Shown piece by piece: positions 56,734 to 64,000 of a DNA stretch of 64,000 nucleotides; position 1 is the first letter of the stretch, and each line of letters opens with the position of its first letter. Source of the DNA: Pseudomonas pisciculturae (lineage in GTDB: Bacteria > Pseudomonadota > Gammaproteobacteria > Pseudomonadales > Pseudomonadaceae). The stretch spans positions 62,001-126,000 of the forward strand of contig NZ_JACVZE010000004.1 in NCBI RefSeq assembly GCF_015461805.1, written 5' to 3'. The position numbers and the translations under genes are program-made. Under the pieces are notes generated by a model that had not been told where the DNA came from, made no database searches, and saw nothing but the letters and a program-made list of their open reading frames with translations.

Positions 56734-57897
56734 ATGGAACGCTTTGAATCGCTGGTCATCGGCCTCGGCGCCATGGGTGCCGCCACGGTGTACCAACTGG
56801 CGAAAGCCGGCGTAAAGGTTGCCGGGATCGACCGCCATCACCCGCCCCACACGTTCGGTTCAAGCCATGGCGATACGCGGATCACGCGATTGTCAGTGGG
56901 CGAAGGCGCGCAATACGTACCCATCGTGCGCAATTCGCACCGTATCTGGCGGGAGCTGGAGGCGTTGTCTGGGCAGGTGTTGTTCGAGCAGTCGGGCTTG
57001 CTGGTGCTGACGTCCTGGGAGGGCTTTGACCCCGACGATCAAACCGACTTCACCTTGCGCACCATCGGGCTGGCGCAAACCTATGGCATCGAACACGAAG
57101 TGCTGGATGCCACGCAGATTCGTCAGCGCTTCCCGCAATTTGCCAACGTGGCTGACAACGCCATCGGCTACTACGAGCCCGAAGGCGGGTTTGTGCGGCC
57201 TGAGCGTTGCATCGACGTGCAGCTCACGCTGGCCGAGCAGCACGGTGCGACGCTGTACAAGGGCGAGACCGTGACGGATATCCGCTCGGATGCGCACGGT
57301 GTCACGGTGACGACAGACCAACGCACGCTACAGGCCGACAAGCTGGTGGTGAGCGCGGGCAACTGGGCCGGCGGGTTGCTGGGGGCACCGTTTGATCGGC
57401 TGCTCGGCGTTTATCGGCAACAGCTGTTCTGGTTCGAACTGGAACCGGGAGCGCAGTTGGAGGGAACGTCTCCTACGTACATCCTCACCCATGGCCAGGA
57501 CGACACTCATTATGGGTTCCCCGCCTTGCCCGGCGAGGGCAGTTTGAAGATTGCCACGGCGCAATTTCACACCGTTTCTACGCCAGAGACGCTGGACCGC
57601 ACGGTGTCGGCAGCGCAGGTGCGGGAGATGTATGAACAGCAGGTGAAAGGCCGTATCAACGGGGTGACAGGCAAAGTGGTCAAGGCGGCGGTGTGTGCCT
57701 ACACGGTGACGCCGGATCATCACTTCATCATCGACGAGCACCCGACGTTACAGCACACGTTGGTGGTATCGCCGTGCTCAGGGCATGGCTTCAAGCATTC
57801 GGCGGCGCTGGGGGAGGCGTTTGCACAGTGGTGTATGCGGGGCAAGAGCGAGCTGGATCTGTCGTCGTTTTCGTTAAAGCGTTTCAACGTGTGGTGA
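56734..57897 (+). CDS. solA: N-methyl-L-tryptophan oxidase / monomeric sarcosine oxidase family
   Basis: 387 residues, flavin amine oxidase. Dinucleotide-binding VIGLGAMGAATVYQLAKAGV at the N-terminus, FGSSHGDTRITR, and AAVCAYTVTPDHHFIID, where the Cys is the expected covalent FAD attachment site; VSPCSGHGFKHS near the end. Oxidatively demethylates N-methyl amino acids, giving formaldehyde and hydrogen peroxide. Which N-methyl substrate is used is not certain. The stop codon lies inside the stem of the following hairpin. Confidence 0.9.
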   Translation: MERFESLVIGLGAMGAATVYQLAKAGVKVAGIDRHHPPHTFGSSHGDTRITRLSVGEGAQYVPIVRNSHRIWRELEALSGQVLFEQSGLLVLTSWEGFDPDDQTDFTLRTIGLAQTYGIEHEVLDATQIRQRFPQFANVADNAIGYYEPEGGFVRPERCIDVQLTLAEQHGATLYKGETVTDIRSDAHGVTVTTDQRTLQADKLVVSAGNWAGGLLGAPFDRLLGVYRQQLFWFELEPGAQLEGTSPTYILTHGQDDTHYGFPALPGEGSLKIATAQFHTVSTPETLDRTVSAAQVREMYEQQVKGRINGVTGKVVKAAVCAYTVTPDHHFIIDEHPTLQHTLVVSPCSGHGFKHSAALGEAFAQWCMRGKSELDLSSFSLKRFNVW

Positions 57898-57918
57898 GCG
57901 GGCTTGCCCGCTCACCAC
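57891..57918 (+). terminator. Hairpin overlapping the solA stop codon
   Basis: GTGGTGAGCGGG - CTTG - CCCGCTCACCAC, 12-bp perfect stem. The TGA stop of solA is within the left arm. No U run follows, so it may be a REP-like half or a stability stem. Confidence 0.7.
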
Positions 57919-57967
57919 AAGAGTAGGACCGCCTCTTGTTTCCTGAAAGCAAGCCCGATCACCACAA

Positions 57968-58594
57968 TCATTTGGCGAACGCGTACTCGCCACCCTGCTC
58001 CACCGCTTTGCGATACGCAGGCCGTGCCTGGAAGCGTTTGACCCACGCCGCCAAATGCGGGTACGCCGCCAACTTGCCCTGCGCTCCGGCCACTTCGCCG
58101 ATAAAGCTCATCTGAATATCCGCCCCGCTCAGCTCATCCCCCAGCAGGTATGGCGTCTGCCCCAGCACATCGTTGAGGTAGCCGAGGTAATTGGCCACTT
58201 CCGACTCAATGCGCGGGTGCAACGGCGCGCCCGCTTCACCCAGGCGCCCGACGTAGAGGTTAAGCATCAACGGCAACATGGCCGAGCCTTCGGCGAAGTG
58301 CAGCCATTGCACGTACTTGTCGTACTCGGCGCTAGCCGGGTTCGGTTGCAGGCGGCCGGCGCCGTGGCGGCGGATCAGGTAGTCGATGATCGCGGCCGAT
58401 TCGATCAGCACCTGGCCGCCCTCTTCAATCACCGGGGATTTGCCCAGCGGGTGAATCGCCTTGAGTTCAGGCGGCGCGAGGTTGGTCTTCGGGTCGCGTT
58501 GGTAGCGCTTGATTTCGTACGGCAGGCCAAGCTCTTCAAGCAGCCACAGGATACGTTGCGAGCGCGAGTTGTTGAGGTGATGGACGGTGATCAT
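57968..58594 (-). CDS. Glutathione S-transferase
   Basis: 208 residues. Thioredoxin-like N-terminal half (ITVHHLNNSRSQRILWLLEE with a catalytic-type Ser/Asn near 9-11, cis-Pro in GKSPVIEEGG, glutathione-binding IESAAIID) and an all-helical C-terminal half with YLLGDELSGADIQMSFI. Conjugates or reduces electrophiles with glutathione. GGAGCC lies about 8 bases before the ATG; thirty upstream in-frame residues are not family-like. 68 bp downstream of the OPT gene. Confidence 0.92.
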   Translation of the reverse strand: MITVHHLNNSRSQRILWLLEELGLPYEIKRYQRDPKTNLAPPELKAIHPLGKSPVIEEGGQVLIESAAIIDYLIRRHGAGRLQPNPASAEYDKYVQWLHFAEGSAMLPLMLNLYVGRLGEAGAPLHPRIESEVANYLGYLNDVLGQTPYLLGDELSGADIQMSFIGEVAGAQGKLAAYPHLAAWVKRFQARPAYRKAVEQGGEYAFAK

Positions 58595-58662
58595 TGGCGG
58601 CTCCGCTGAGTAAGAGGGGATGTTCTGCAAGAGACTACGCCAACGCCACAGAGTGCCCGCGA

Positions 58663-60390
58663 TTAATTGCCCACCATCGACCACAGTGATGCCCCGACCC
58701 CCGTGATGCTCTCACCCGCGATCAACCCAGCGGCAGCAGTGATCGCGAAACGCTCGGTGATACTCGGCCAGCGGCAACTCACCAACCAGGTCAACACCGC
58801 CCCCAGTGCCATCATCAGCGAGACCGAGGCTGGCAATACAAACGCCAGGCCCAATGCAGCGGCGCTCGGCAGGTAGCGCGCACGATGGGCCGGAAGGAGG
58901 CTGTCCAACACACCCAGCAGCACGCCGACCAAGCCGCCAATGGCAATCGCCCAGCGGATGCTGGTGGACAGTGACTCAAGCCCATGGGTCAGGGTTTGCG
59001 CCACGGCTTTCCAAGTGGCAACCGCCGGTGCCGGCCACTCCTCGGTGAGCAGCATGGTTTGCGGGTCGGGGATCAAGGCCAGGTAGGCGAACACACCGAC
59101 GATACTGCCGATGAAGATCCCCAGGATCTGCGCAATCACTTGCTTATGCGGTGTGGCCCCAATGGCCTTGCCTACCTTGAAGTCATTCATCAGGTCGGTA
59201 CACTGCCCGGCCGAGCCGCCAGCGGTATTGGCGCTCATCAGGTTGATCGGCACCTGCCCCGGCGCGACGATGCCGAAGCTCAGTTGGGACAGTTGCCCGA
59301 TGGCGCCAATCGGCGGAATCCCCGTGGCGCCCACCACCCGCGCGGCAACCGCAGCCAGGCAGATAGCCAACGGGATGGTGAGCAAAGCCATCCACAGGTT
59401 GATGCCAAACAACGCTGCCTGCAGGCTGACCACCAATACGATCGACAGGATAAAACCGGCAGCGGGCCCGGGCTTGGGCAGCGTCCAGGCCGAGCGCCCA
59501 TCGGACTGGTTCGAGCGGTACAGCGCCCATAACCGAATCGCCAACGAGGCCAGGGTAGAACACACCATCAGGCTCACCCCCGGCCACAGCAGCCACTCCA
59601 CCAACGCGGCGAATTGCGGGCCGCTGCTGTCGGCGGGCAGGGTCACCAGGTTGTGCGCCAGCAACCACGGGCCCAACCCACCCCACGCGAGCAACGCGCC
59701 GAGCAATAGGGTCAAGCCCACGCGAATACCGATGATGCCGCCAAAACCCACCAGCAACAGCGAAGGGTCGGCGGTGAAGGTCAGGCGCTCTAACTGAGCG
59801 CTCGGCGACCAGCGCGGGAAGGCCCACATAAAGGTGTCCACCCACTTCACCAGACCCGACAGCAACGCAGCGCTGAGCAGCACCTTCAAGCGCGTCGCCG
59901 CCTCGCGGCCATGGTTGTAGATGTGCAACAGGGTTTCGAGCGTGGCCATGCCTTCGGGAAATTTCAGCGCCTTGTCATTGAGCAACGAAGGGCGCAGGTA
60001 CCAGGCGATCCAGATCCCCAAAAAACTCACCGAGAACACCCACGCGATCATCGGCACAGCGTCCAGCTGGTTGCCCGTGAGCAAGGTGTAGGCCGGGATC
60101 GGCGCCACCAGCCCGCCGGAAATAATCGAGGCCGCCGCCGACGCCACCGTCTGGTTGATATTGCTTTCGTGCAGCGTCCACGGCAGTTGCTCACTGGAGC
60201 GTTTGGCCAAGCCTTGCCAGATCGCATAGCCCACCAGCAGGGCAATGATCGACATGTTGAACGACCACCCGATCTTCAACCCGGCGTACACATTGGAAGG
60301 GGTCAACAGGATGCCGAGCACGCTGCCAGTGATGACGGCGCGCAGGCTGAGTTCACGGGTGACCGGGCCGGGCGGGGGGAGTGAGGTCAT
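58663..60390 (-). CDS. OPT-family oligopeptide transporter
   Basis: 575 residues, about 14-16 membrane helices. Family-like opening RELSLRAVITGSVLGILLTP followed by SNVYAGLKIGWSFNMSI, and the ANTAGGSAGQCTDLMNDFKV and GKAIGATPHKQVIAQILGIF segments typical of OPT proteins. Probably a proton-coupled importer of small peptides or metal chelates at the inner membrane. AAAGGAC is 6 bases before the ATG at 60390. Confidence 0.92.
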   Translation of the reverse strand: MTSLPPPGPVTRELSLRAVITGSVLGILLTPSNVYAGLKIGWSFNMSIIALLVGYAIWQGLAKRSSEQLPWTLHESNINQTVASAAASIISGGLVAPIPAYTLLTGNQLDAVPMIAWVFSVSFLGIWIAWYLRPSLLNDKALKFPEGMATLETLLHIYNHGREAATRLKVLLSAALLSGLVKWVDTFMWAFPRWSPSAQLERLTFTADPSLLLVGFGGIIGIRVGLTLLLGALLAWGGLGPWLLAHNLVTLPADSSGPQFAALVEWLLWPGVSLMVCSTLASLAIRLWALYRSNQSDGRSAWTLPKPGPAAGFILSIVLVVSLQAALFGINLWMALLTIPLAICLAAVAARVVGATGIPPIGAIGQLSQLSFGIVAPGQVPINLMSANTAGGSAGQCTDLMNDFKVGKAIGATPHKQVIAQILGIFIGSIVGVFAYLALIPDPQTMLLTEEWPAPAVATWKAVAQTLTHGLESLSTSIRWAIAIGGLVGVLLGVLDSLLPAHRARYLPSAAALGLAFVLPASVSLMMALGAVLTWLVSCRWPSITERFAITAAAGLIAGESITGVGASLWSMVGN

Positions 60391-60515
60391 GCGCAGTCCT
60401 TTCGGCAAGAAAACAGGGCGACCTAACAAGTGAGCCCTGTAGGCCCCGAAGGTTCATCCCCAGCCGTAATCCCCGCCCAATGACACTCGGATTTACAAGT
60501 GAAATGCAGTCAAAG

Positions 60516-60603
60516 GTGGGAGCTGGCTTGCCTGCGAAAGCGGTGAGCCAGGCATCAACTCTACCAGCCATGCCGCCACCATCGCAGGCAAGCCAGCTCC
60601 CAC
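60516..60603. repeat. REPIN (88 bp), GTGGGAGCTGGCTTGCC type
   Basis: Arms GTGGGAGCTGGCTTGCCTGC and inverse. Lies upstream of the OPT gene and just beyond the chemoreceptor stop (60613), so it may end the chemoreceptor transcript. Confidence 0.9.
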
Positions 60604-60612
60604 AGGAGGTAC

Positions 60613-62670
60613 TCAGCTCAGGCGGAACCTTGCGGTGTTATCACTTAAGGCCTGGCTACCCTTGCTCAAGGTATCCGCCGCTCGATTGACCGCACGCGCG
60701 CCCTCCAACAACCGCCCTGCCGCCTGGTCCACCTGCTGGATATTGCCGCTCACTTCATCGGCCGTCGCCGCTTGCTCTTCCACCGCCGTGGCGATGTGCG
60801 CCAGGGTGTCGGTGACGTTCTGCACCGCGCCGGCAATCTCGCCCAAGCGCGTGCCCAGCCCGGTGACCGACTCGGCATCCGCCAACGCCTGTTCGCACGC
60901 CGCGCCCATCAGGTTGACCGCCTGGCTCACCGTCGCCCGCAGGCTGTCCACGGTGCTCGCGATCTGCGCGGTGGAGGCCTGGGTGCGCTGCGACAGGCTG
61001 CGCACTTCATCGGCCACCACCGCAAAGCCCCGGCCCTGCTCACCGGCGCGGGCGGCTTCGATGGCGGCGTTGAGTGCCAACAGGTTGGTCTGCTCGGCGA
61101 TGCCGCGAATGGTGTCGACCACCGATTGAATCTGCTGGCCCTGCTGGCTCACTTGTTCCAACGCATCGGCGGTATCGGTAAGGCGCAGGTTGAGTTGCTG
61201 GATGCTGGCCGTGGTGCGCTGGCTGTCACGGCTGCTGTCTTCGGCAATGCGCCGGGTGTGCTGGGCGCTGCCGGAGGCCTGTTCGCAGCTGCGGGCGACG
61301 CCCATTGAGGTGGCGGCCAATTGCGTCGCGGCAGCGGCGATCTGGCTGATTTGGGTCTGCTGGTCTTCGACCTCACCCAGGGTGCTGCCCGATTGCGAAT
61401 TCAACGTCAGCACGGCGCTGCCCAACTGCTGGGTCTCGTGGTTGACGCCCAGCAGGCTGGTACGCAATTGCACCACGGCGGCGTTCAGCGCCGCACTGAT
61501 CGCGGCCAGTTCGTCGCGCCCTTGCACTGCCACTTCCACGCACAAGTTGCCGTCACGCAGGGACTCGGCCAACGTGGTGATGCCGCTGGTACTGCGACGA
61601 ATCGAAGCTTGCAGGCAGATAAACAGGTACAGCGCTGCGAGGGCCAACAAGCTGAACGTGGCCGCCACGGGAATGATTTGGCGCAGCGAGCGGTCGTGGT
61701 AATAGCCCAGGCGTTGGTCGAGTGACGTCAGCGACCTGTTGCGCAACTCGCCGAGGCTGCCGAGCATGGCGTCCACGCTGTTTTCAAACGCCGCTGTATC
61801 AAGCTTGATGGTGCCGCCGAACACGCCGTCGTCGAGCACTTTGAGTTCGCTGTCCAGGCGTTGCACGCTGTTGTCGTACTGCGCCGTCCACGGCTCCATG
61901 CCGGCGTATTGCTTGGCCTTGAGGGACGCGGCCGCCTTGACCAGTTGGTCCCGCGCATCGCCCATACGGCCGCGCAAGTCGCGCATCTGCAAGCGGCTTT
62001 GCAGGGTGAACTGCCCCGAAGCGATCGACGACTGCCCCACGCTGGCCATACGGCCGATACGCTCGATCAGGTCGGGGGTTTGCTGGGTGCAAATCTGCAT
62101 CAGCAGGTAGGTTTCCAGCCAGGGGTCGAGGATCAAACCGGAGTCCAGGGTGACCTGTTCACGCAGGGCTTGCATGGCCGTCAGGGCCGAGGTGAAACGG
62201 TCGTAGCCGTCTGGCCACCAACCCACGGTGCGCAGGGAGGCGGAGTCCATGCCCTTGACTGTGGCTTGCAACGCTTCGAAGCGGGCCAGGGTGTCGGCGC
62301 TGGCGTTCTGGGTTTTCAGCGCTTCGCCCAGGGCTTGCAGGCTTTGCAGGATCAACGGAAAGTTGGCATCTACTTTGTCCATTGCCGCCTTCGCCGCCGG
62401 GGTCGGGGCGTGCAGGATATCGGCGGCTTTCCAGCGTGCAGCCAGGTTGCGCTGGGCCGTGAGTTGGCCGTCCAGCGCATCCAGGGCCAGCAGCTGGCGA
62501 ACGCCGGACTGCTCGCGAGTGATGACGGTGAGTTTGTCGCGGTAGTCCGAGCCGATTAGCCACAAGCTGCCCGCCAACGGCAGCATGAACAGGAAGAACA
62601 GGATCTGGAATTTACGCGCAAAGCCAAAGCGCCCCAGCAGGGCGATACCCGGTGATAAAAGGCTGTGCAT
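60613..62670 (-). CDS. Methyl-accepting chemotaxis protein
   Basis: 685 residues. Membrane helix near 22-40 (FQILFFLFMLPLAGSLWLIG), a roughly 290-residue helical periplasmic sensor, second membrane helix near 338-358 (IPVAATFSLLALAALYLFIC), a HAMP-like linker and the cytoplasmic signalling hairpin IRGIAEQTNLLALNAAIEAA, RAGEQGRGFAVVADEVRSLS, RT. No C-terminal CheR-binding pentapeptide (ends ARFRLS). Ligand unknown; the long helical sensor suits a nitrate/nitrite-sensing-like or four-helix-bundle ligand domain. GGGAG is 10 bases before the ATG. Confidence 0.92.
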   Translation of the reverse strand: MHSLLSPGIALLGRFGFARKFQILFFLFMLPLAGSLWLIGSDYRDKLTVITREQSGVRQLLALDALDGQLTAQRNLAARWKAADILHAPTPAAKAAMDKVDANFPLILQSLQALGEALKTQNASADTLARFEALQATVKGMDSASLRTVGWWPDGYDRFTSALTAMQALREQVTLDSGLILDPWLETYLLMQICTQQTPDLIERIGRMASVGQSSIASGQFTLQSRLQMRDLRGRMGDARDQLVKAAASLKAKQYAGMEPWTAQYDNSVQRLDSELKVLDDGVFGGTIKLDTAAFENSVDAMLGSLGELRNRSLTSLDQRLGYYHDRSLRQIIPVAATFSLLALAALYLFICLQASIRRSTSGITTLAESLRDGNLCVEVAVQGRDELAAISAALNAAVVQLRTSLLGVNHETQQLGSAVLTLNSQSGSTLGEVEDQQTQISQIAAAATQLAATSMGVARSCEQASGSAQHTRRIAEDSSRDSQRTTASIQQLNLRLTDTADALEQVSQQGQQIQSVVDTIRGIAEQTNLLALNAAIEAARAGEQGRGFAVVADEVRSLSQRTQASTAQIASTVDSLRATVSQAVNLMGAACEQALADAESVTGLGTRLGEIAGAVQNVTDTLAHIATAVEEQAATADEVSGNIQQVDQAAGRLLEGARAVNRAADTLSKGSQALSDNTARFRLS

Positions 62671-62904
62671 ATGCGACCACTCCCCAAAAACGACCCACGC
62701 GGTGCACCGCAGGGTGAAGCCTTGAAATGACTAGCAGCAAAACGCCATGTCATTGATTGGGAAGGCACTAGCAAGATACGGGCCGGAGGGTGGGAGGCCG
62801 GGGATAGGCGGGGTGGCACGCTAAAGGTGCAGGGTTTGCGCACTAAGATGGGGCAAAAGCACTCAGTCTTGAGCCCCAATTTGTAACCACACCACAAATC
62901 GAGT

Positions 62905-62991
62905 GTGGGAGCTGGCTTGCCTGCGATAGCGGCAGTTCAGTCAACACAGTTTTAGCTGACCCACCGCTATCGCAGGCAAGCCAGCTCCCAC
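62905..62991. repeat. REPIN (87 bp), GTGGGAGCTGGCTTGCC type
   Basis: Perfect-arm copy with spacer containing an AGTTCAGTCAAC...TTAGCTGACCC pseudo-palindrome. The rest of the 341-bp interval 62671-63011 shows no gene; it must contain the chemoreceptor promoter, but no convincing sigma-28 site is seen. Confidence 0.92.
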
Positions 62992-63011
62992 ATTTTAGAT
63001 CTCACCAGACA

Positions 63012-63314
63012 TCACTGCTCTGCGGTTTTCTCGACGCTGTACCGGCTGAAATTATTGATGTGATCATCCAGATTATCCTCAAGCATCATCCGGTACTGAT
63101 CACAGAAATACTTCAACATCGCTTCCCGCGCATCGGCCATTTCTGCACCGGACTTGAAGTTGCGCGCACTGGCCCAGGCATTGAATCGGGTGGTGCCAAA
63201 CATCATCGAAGCACTGACCTCGCCGAGGTTATCGCAGGTCTTGAGCTGCTCGTTGGACAACTCGATGTGCGCGTCGGCGCGGTCGTAGAAGGGTTGGTTG
63301 GTGGCGTCGGCCAT
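63012..63314 (-). CDS. DUF3144 protein
   Basis: 100 residues. Opens MADATNQPFYDRADAHIELS, then VSASMMFGTTRFNAWASARN, the pattern of the DUF3144 family of short helical proteins with unknown function. AAGGAAC is 7 bases before the ATG at 63314; the long frame upstream of it is not coding and overlaps trmK out of frame. Follows trmK after 28 bp on the same strand. Confidence 0.88.
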   Translation of the reverse strand: MADATNQPFYDRADAHIELSNEQLKTCDNLGEVSASMMFGTTRFNAWASARNFKSGAEMADAREAMLKYFCDQYRMMLEDNLDDHINNFSRYSVEKTAEQ

Positions 63315-63342
63315 TGCGTGGTTCCTTGGTAATAAAGGGCTA

Positions 63343-64000
63343 TCAGGCCAGCAGTGCGGTGATCCACTTGATCTGCTGGGTGATGTCTTCAAGTTTGTCT
63401 TGGGGCACGGCCTGTTGTGCGCGTTCCAGGCCGGCCAGGGTTTTGTGTTTTTGCCGAAGCAGGCGTTGCCATTTCGCGATAAACGCCGGGCTACGCGCTT
63501 GCATGTGCAGGGGGCCGAAGTACAGCTGTTCAGCGCTGTAGGCCACCGGTTCGGCACGTTCGGCGACGATGATTTCATAGTAGAAGCGGTTTTCGTGCAG
63601 CAGCTCTTCAATCAGGATCGAGTAGCCGTTGTGCATCAACCATTGGCGCAACGGCTGCTCGCCGCCGTTGGGTTGCAGGATCAAGCGTTCCTGGCCACTC
63701 AAGTGCGCCTTGCCGCTGTCGAGAATGTCGCGGATCGTCTCGCCCCCCATGCCGCACACGCTGATCGCGGTGATGCCGTCTGCGGGCGCTATCGCCGCCA
63801 GGCCATCGGCCAGGCGCACGGTGATGTGCTGCTCCAGGCCGTTGTCACGCACGGTACGTTGGGCGGCATGAAAGGGTGTAGCCGCCACCTCCCCCGCCAC
63901 CGCTGCCGTGATTGCACCACGGCGCATCAAGGCCACGGGCAGGTAGCCATGGTCGGAGCCAATATCGGCCAGGCGTGCGCCAGCAGGCACGTTCGCCGCC
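63343..64000 (-). CDS. trmK: tRNA (adenine(22)-N1)-methyltransferase TrmK, N-terminus outside window
   Basis: About 219 residues are visible; the frame stays open to the window edge (AANVPAGARLADIGSDHGYL). SAM-binding motif ADIGSDHGYLPVALMRRG, the catalytic-region ISVCGMGGETIRDIL and QPNGGEQPLRQWLMHNGYSI are characteristic of TrmK/YqfN. Ends with a helical coiled-coil-like domain as in the family. Modifies A22 in some tRNAs in Gram-positives; the role in pseudomonads is less studied. Confidence 0.9.
   Translation of the reverse strand, partial: AANVPAGARLADIGSDHGYLPVALMRRGAITAAVAGEVAATPFHAAQRTVRDNGLEQHITVRLADGLAAIAPADGITAISVCGMGGETIRDILDSGKAHLSGQERLILQPNGGEQPLRQWLMHNGYSILIEELLHENRFYYEIIVAERAEPVAYSAEQLYFGPLHMQARSPAFIAKWQRLLRQKHKTLAGLERAQQAVPQDKLEDITQQIKWITALLA

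Noticed and set aside
62671..62904. Sigma-28 (FliA) promoter before the chemoreceptor
   Set aside because: A TCAAG is present but no GCCGATAA-like element at the right distance.
63315..63611. N-terminal extension of the DUF3144 frame
   Set aside because: Lies over trmK in another frame; the ATG at 63314 has a clear ribosome site and family match.

Overview
The window is a piece of a Pseudomonas chromosome, most likely from the P. fluorescens group. Three things point there: high-GC coding with typical pseudomonad codon use, a gene order truA-fimV-usg-asd-leuB-(methyltransferase)-leuD-leuC that I recall from the P. aeruginosa PA3114-PA3121 region, and at least ten copies of REP/REPIN palindromes (an arm of the GTGGGAG...GCTTGC type, usually two arms in an 87-bp unit).

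Layout. 1-10 kb, minus strand: tRNA pseudouridylation (truA), polar hub protein (fimV), an Asd-like paralogue without a catalytic cysteine, asd, and the leucine genes leuB, leuD and leuC with a SAM methyltransferase in between. A LysR regulator diverges from leuC. 11-18 kb: a five-PAS GGDEF-EAL protein, an orphan Gly/Ser-rich small protein with an imperfect hrp-box-like upstream motif, dusC, a thioesterase, an alpha/beta hydrolase and a TetR regulator with a perfect palindromic operator. 18-20 kb: two Ala(GGC)-Glu(TTC) tRNA pairs in tandem with a clear promoter and terminator, then gltX. 20-27 kb: an EmrAB-type efflux pair, uvrB, an aminotransferase, and a small membrane protein ORF that seems to lack a normal start codon. 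27-30 kb: ptrR/sad (succinate semialdehyde oxidation). 30-33 kb: a cobalamin riboswitch followed by a substrate-binding protein, FecCD permease and ATPase; after it lies a diverged copy of the ATPase 3' end between two near-identical REPINs. 33-42 kb: GNAT, lipoproteins, hydrolase, TspO, a nucleotidyltransferase-like protein, several exported or orphan hypotheticals and an MDR oxidoreductase.

42.4-53.8 kb is the accessory heart of the window. It begins with a small DUF3077-like protein preceded by a long structured leader. Next, in AT-rich DNA, come a two-TM protein and a 602-residue P-loop/cytidine-deaminase fusion of the antiphage dCTP/dCMP-deaminase kind. A hybrid histidine kinase then separates these from a tight three-gene operon: a WYL regulator, a 526-residue protein with a D-x14-QxK motif plus a glycine-rich membrane segment, and a 925-residue Ycf46-like AAA+ ATPase with C-terminal LRV-like repeats. 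That operon has a perfect 9-5-9 inverted-repeat operator in front, 4-nt start/stop overlaps at both junctions and an intrinsic terminator behind. It looks like a self-contained, self-regulated effector system and is my main candidate for an undescribed one.

54-64 kb returns to ordinary chromosome: lipoprotein, LysE exporter with divergent LysR, a 139-bp tandem repeat, solA, a glutathione transferase, an OPT peptide transporter, a chemoreceptor, a DUF3144 protein and the C-terminal part of trmK. No CRISPR array, rRNA, integrase or insertion sequence was seen.
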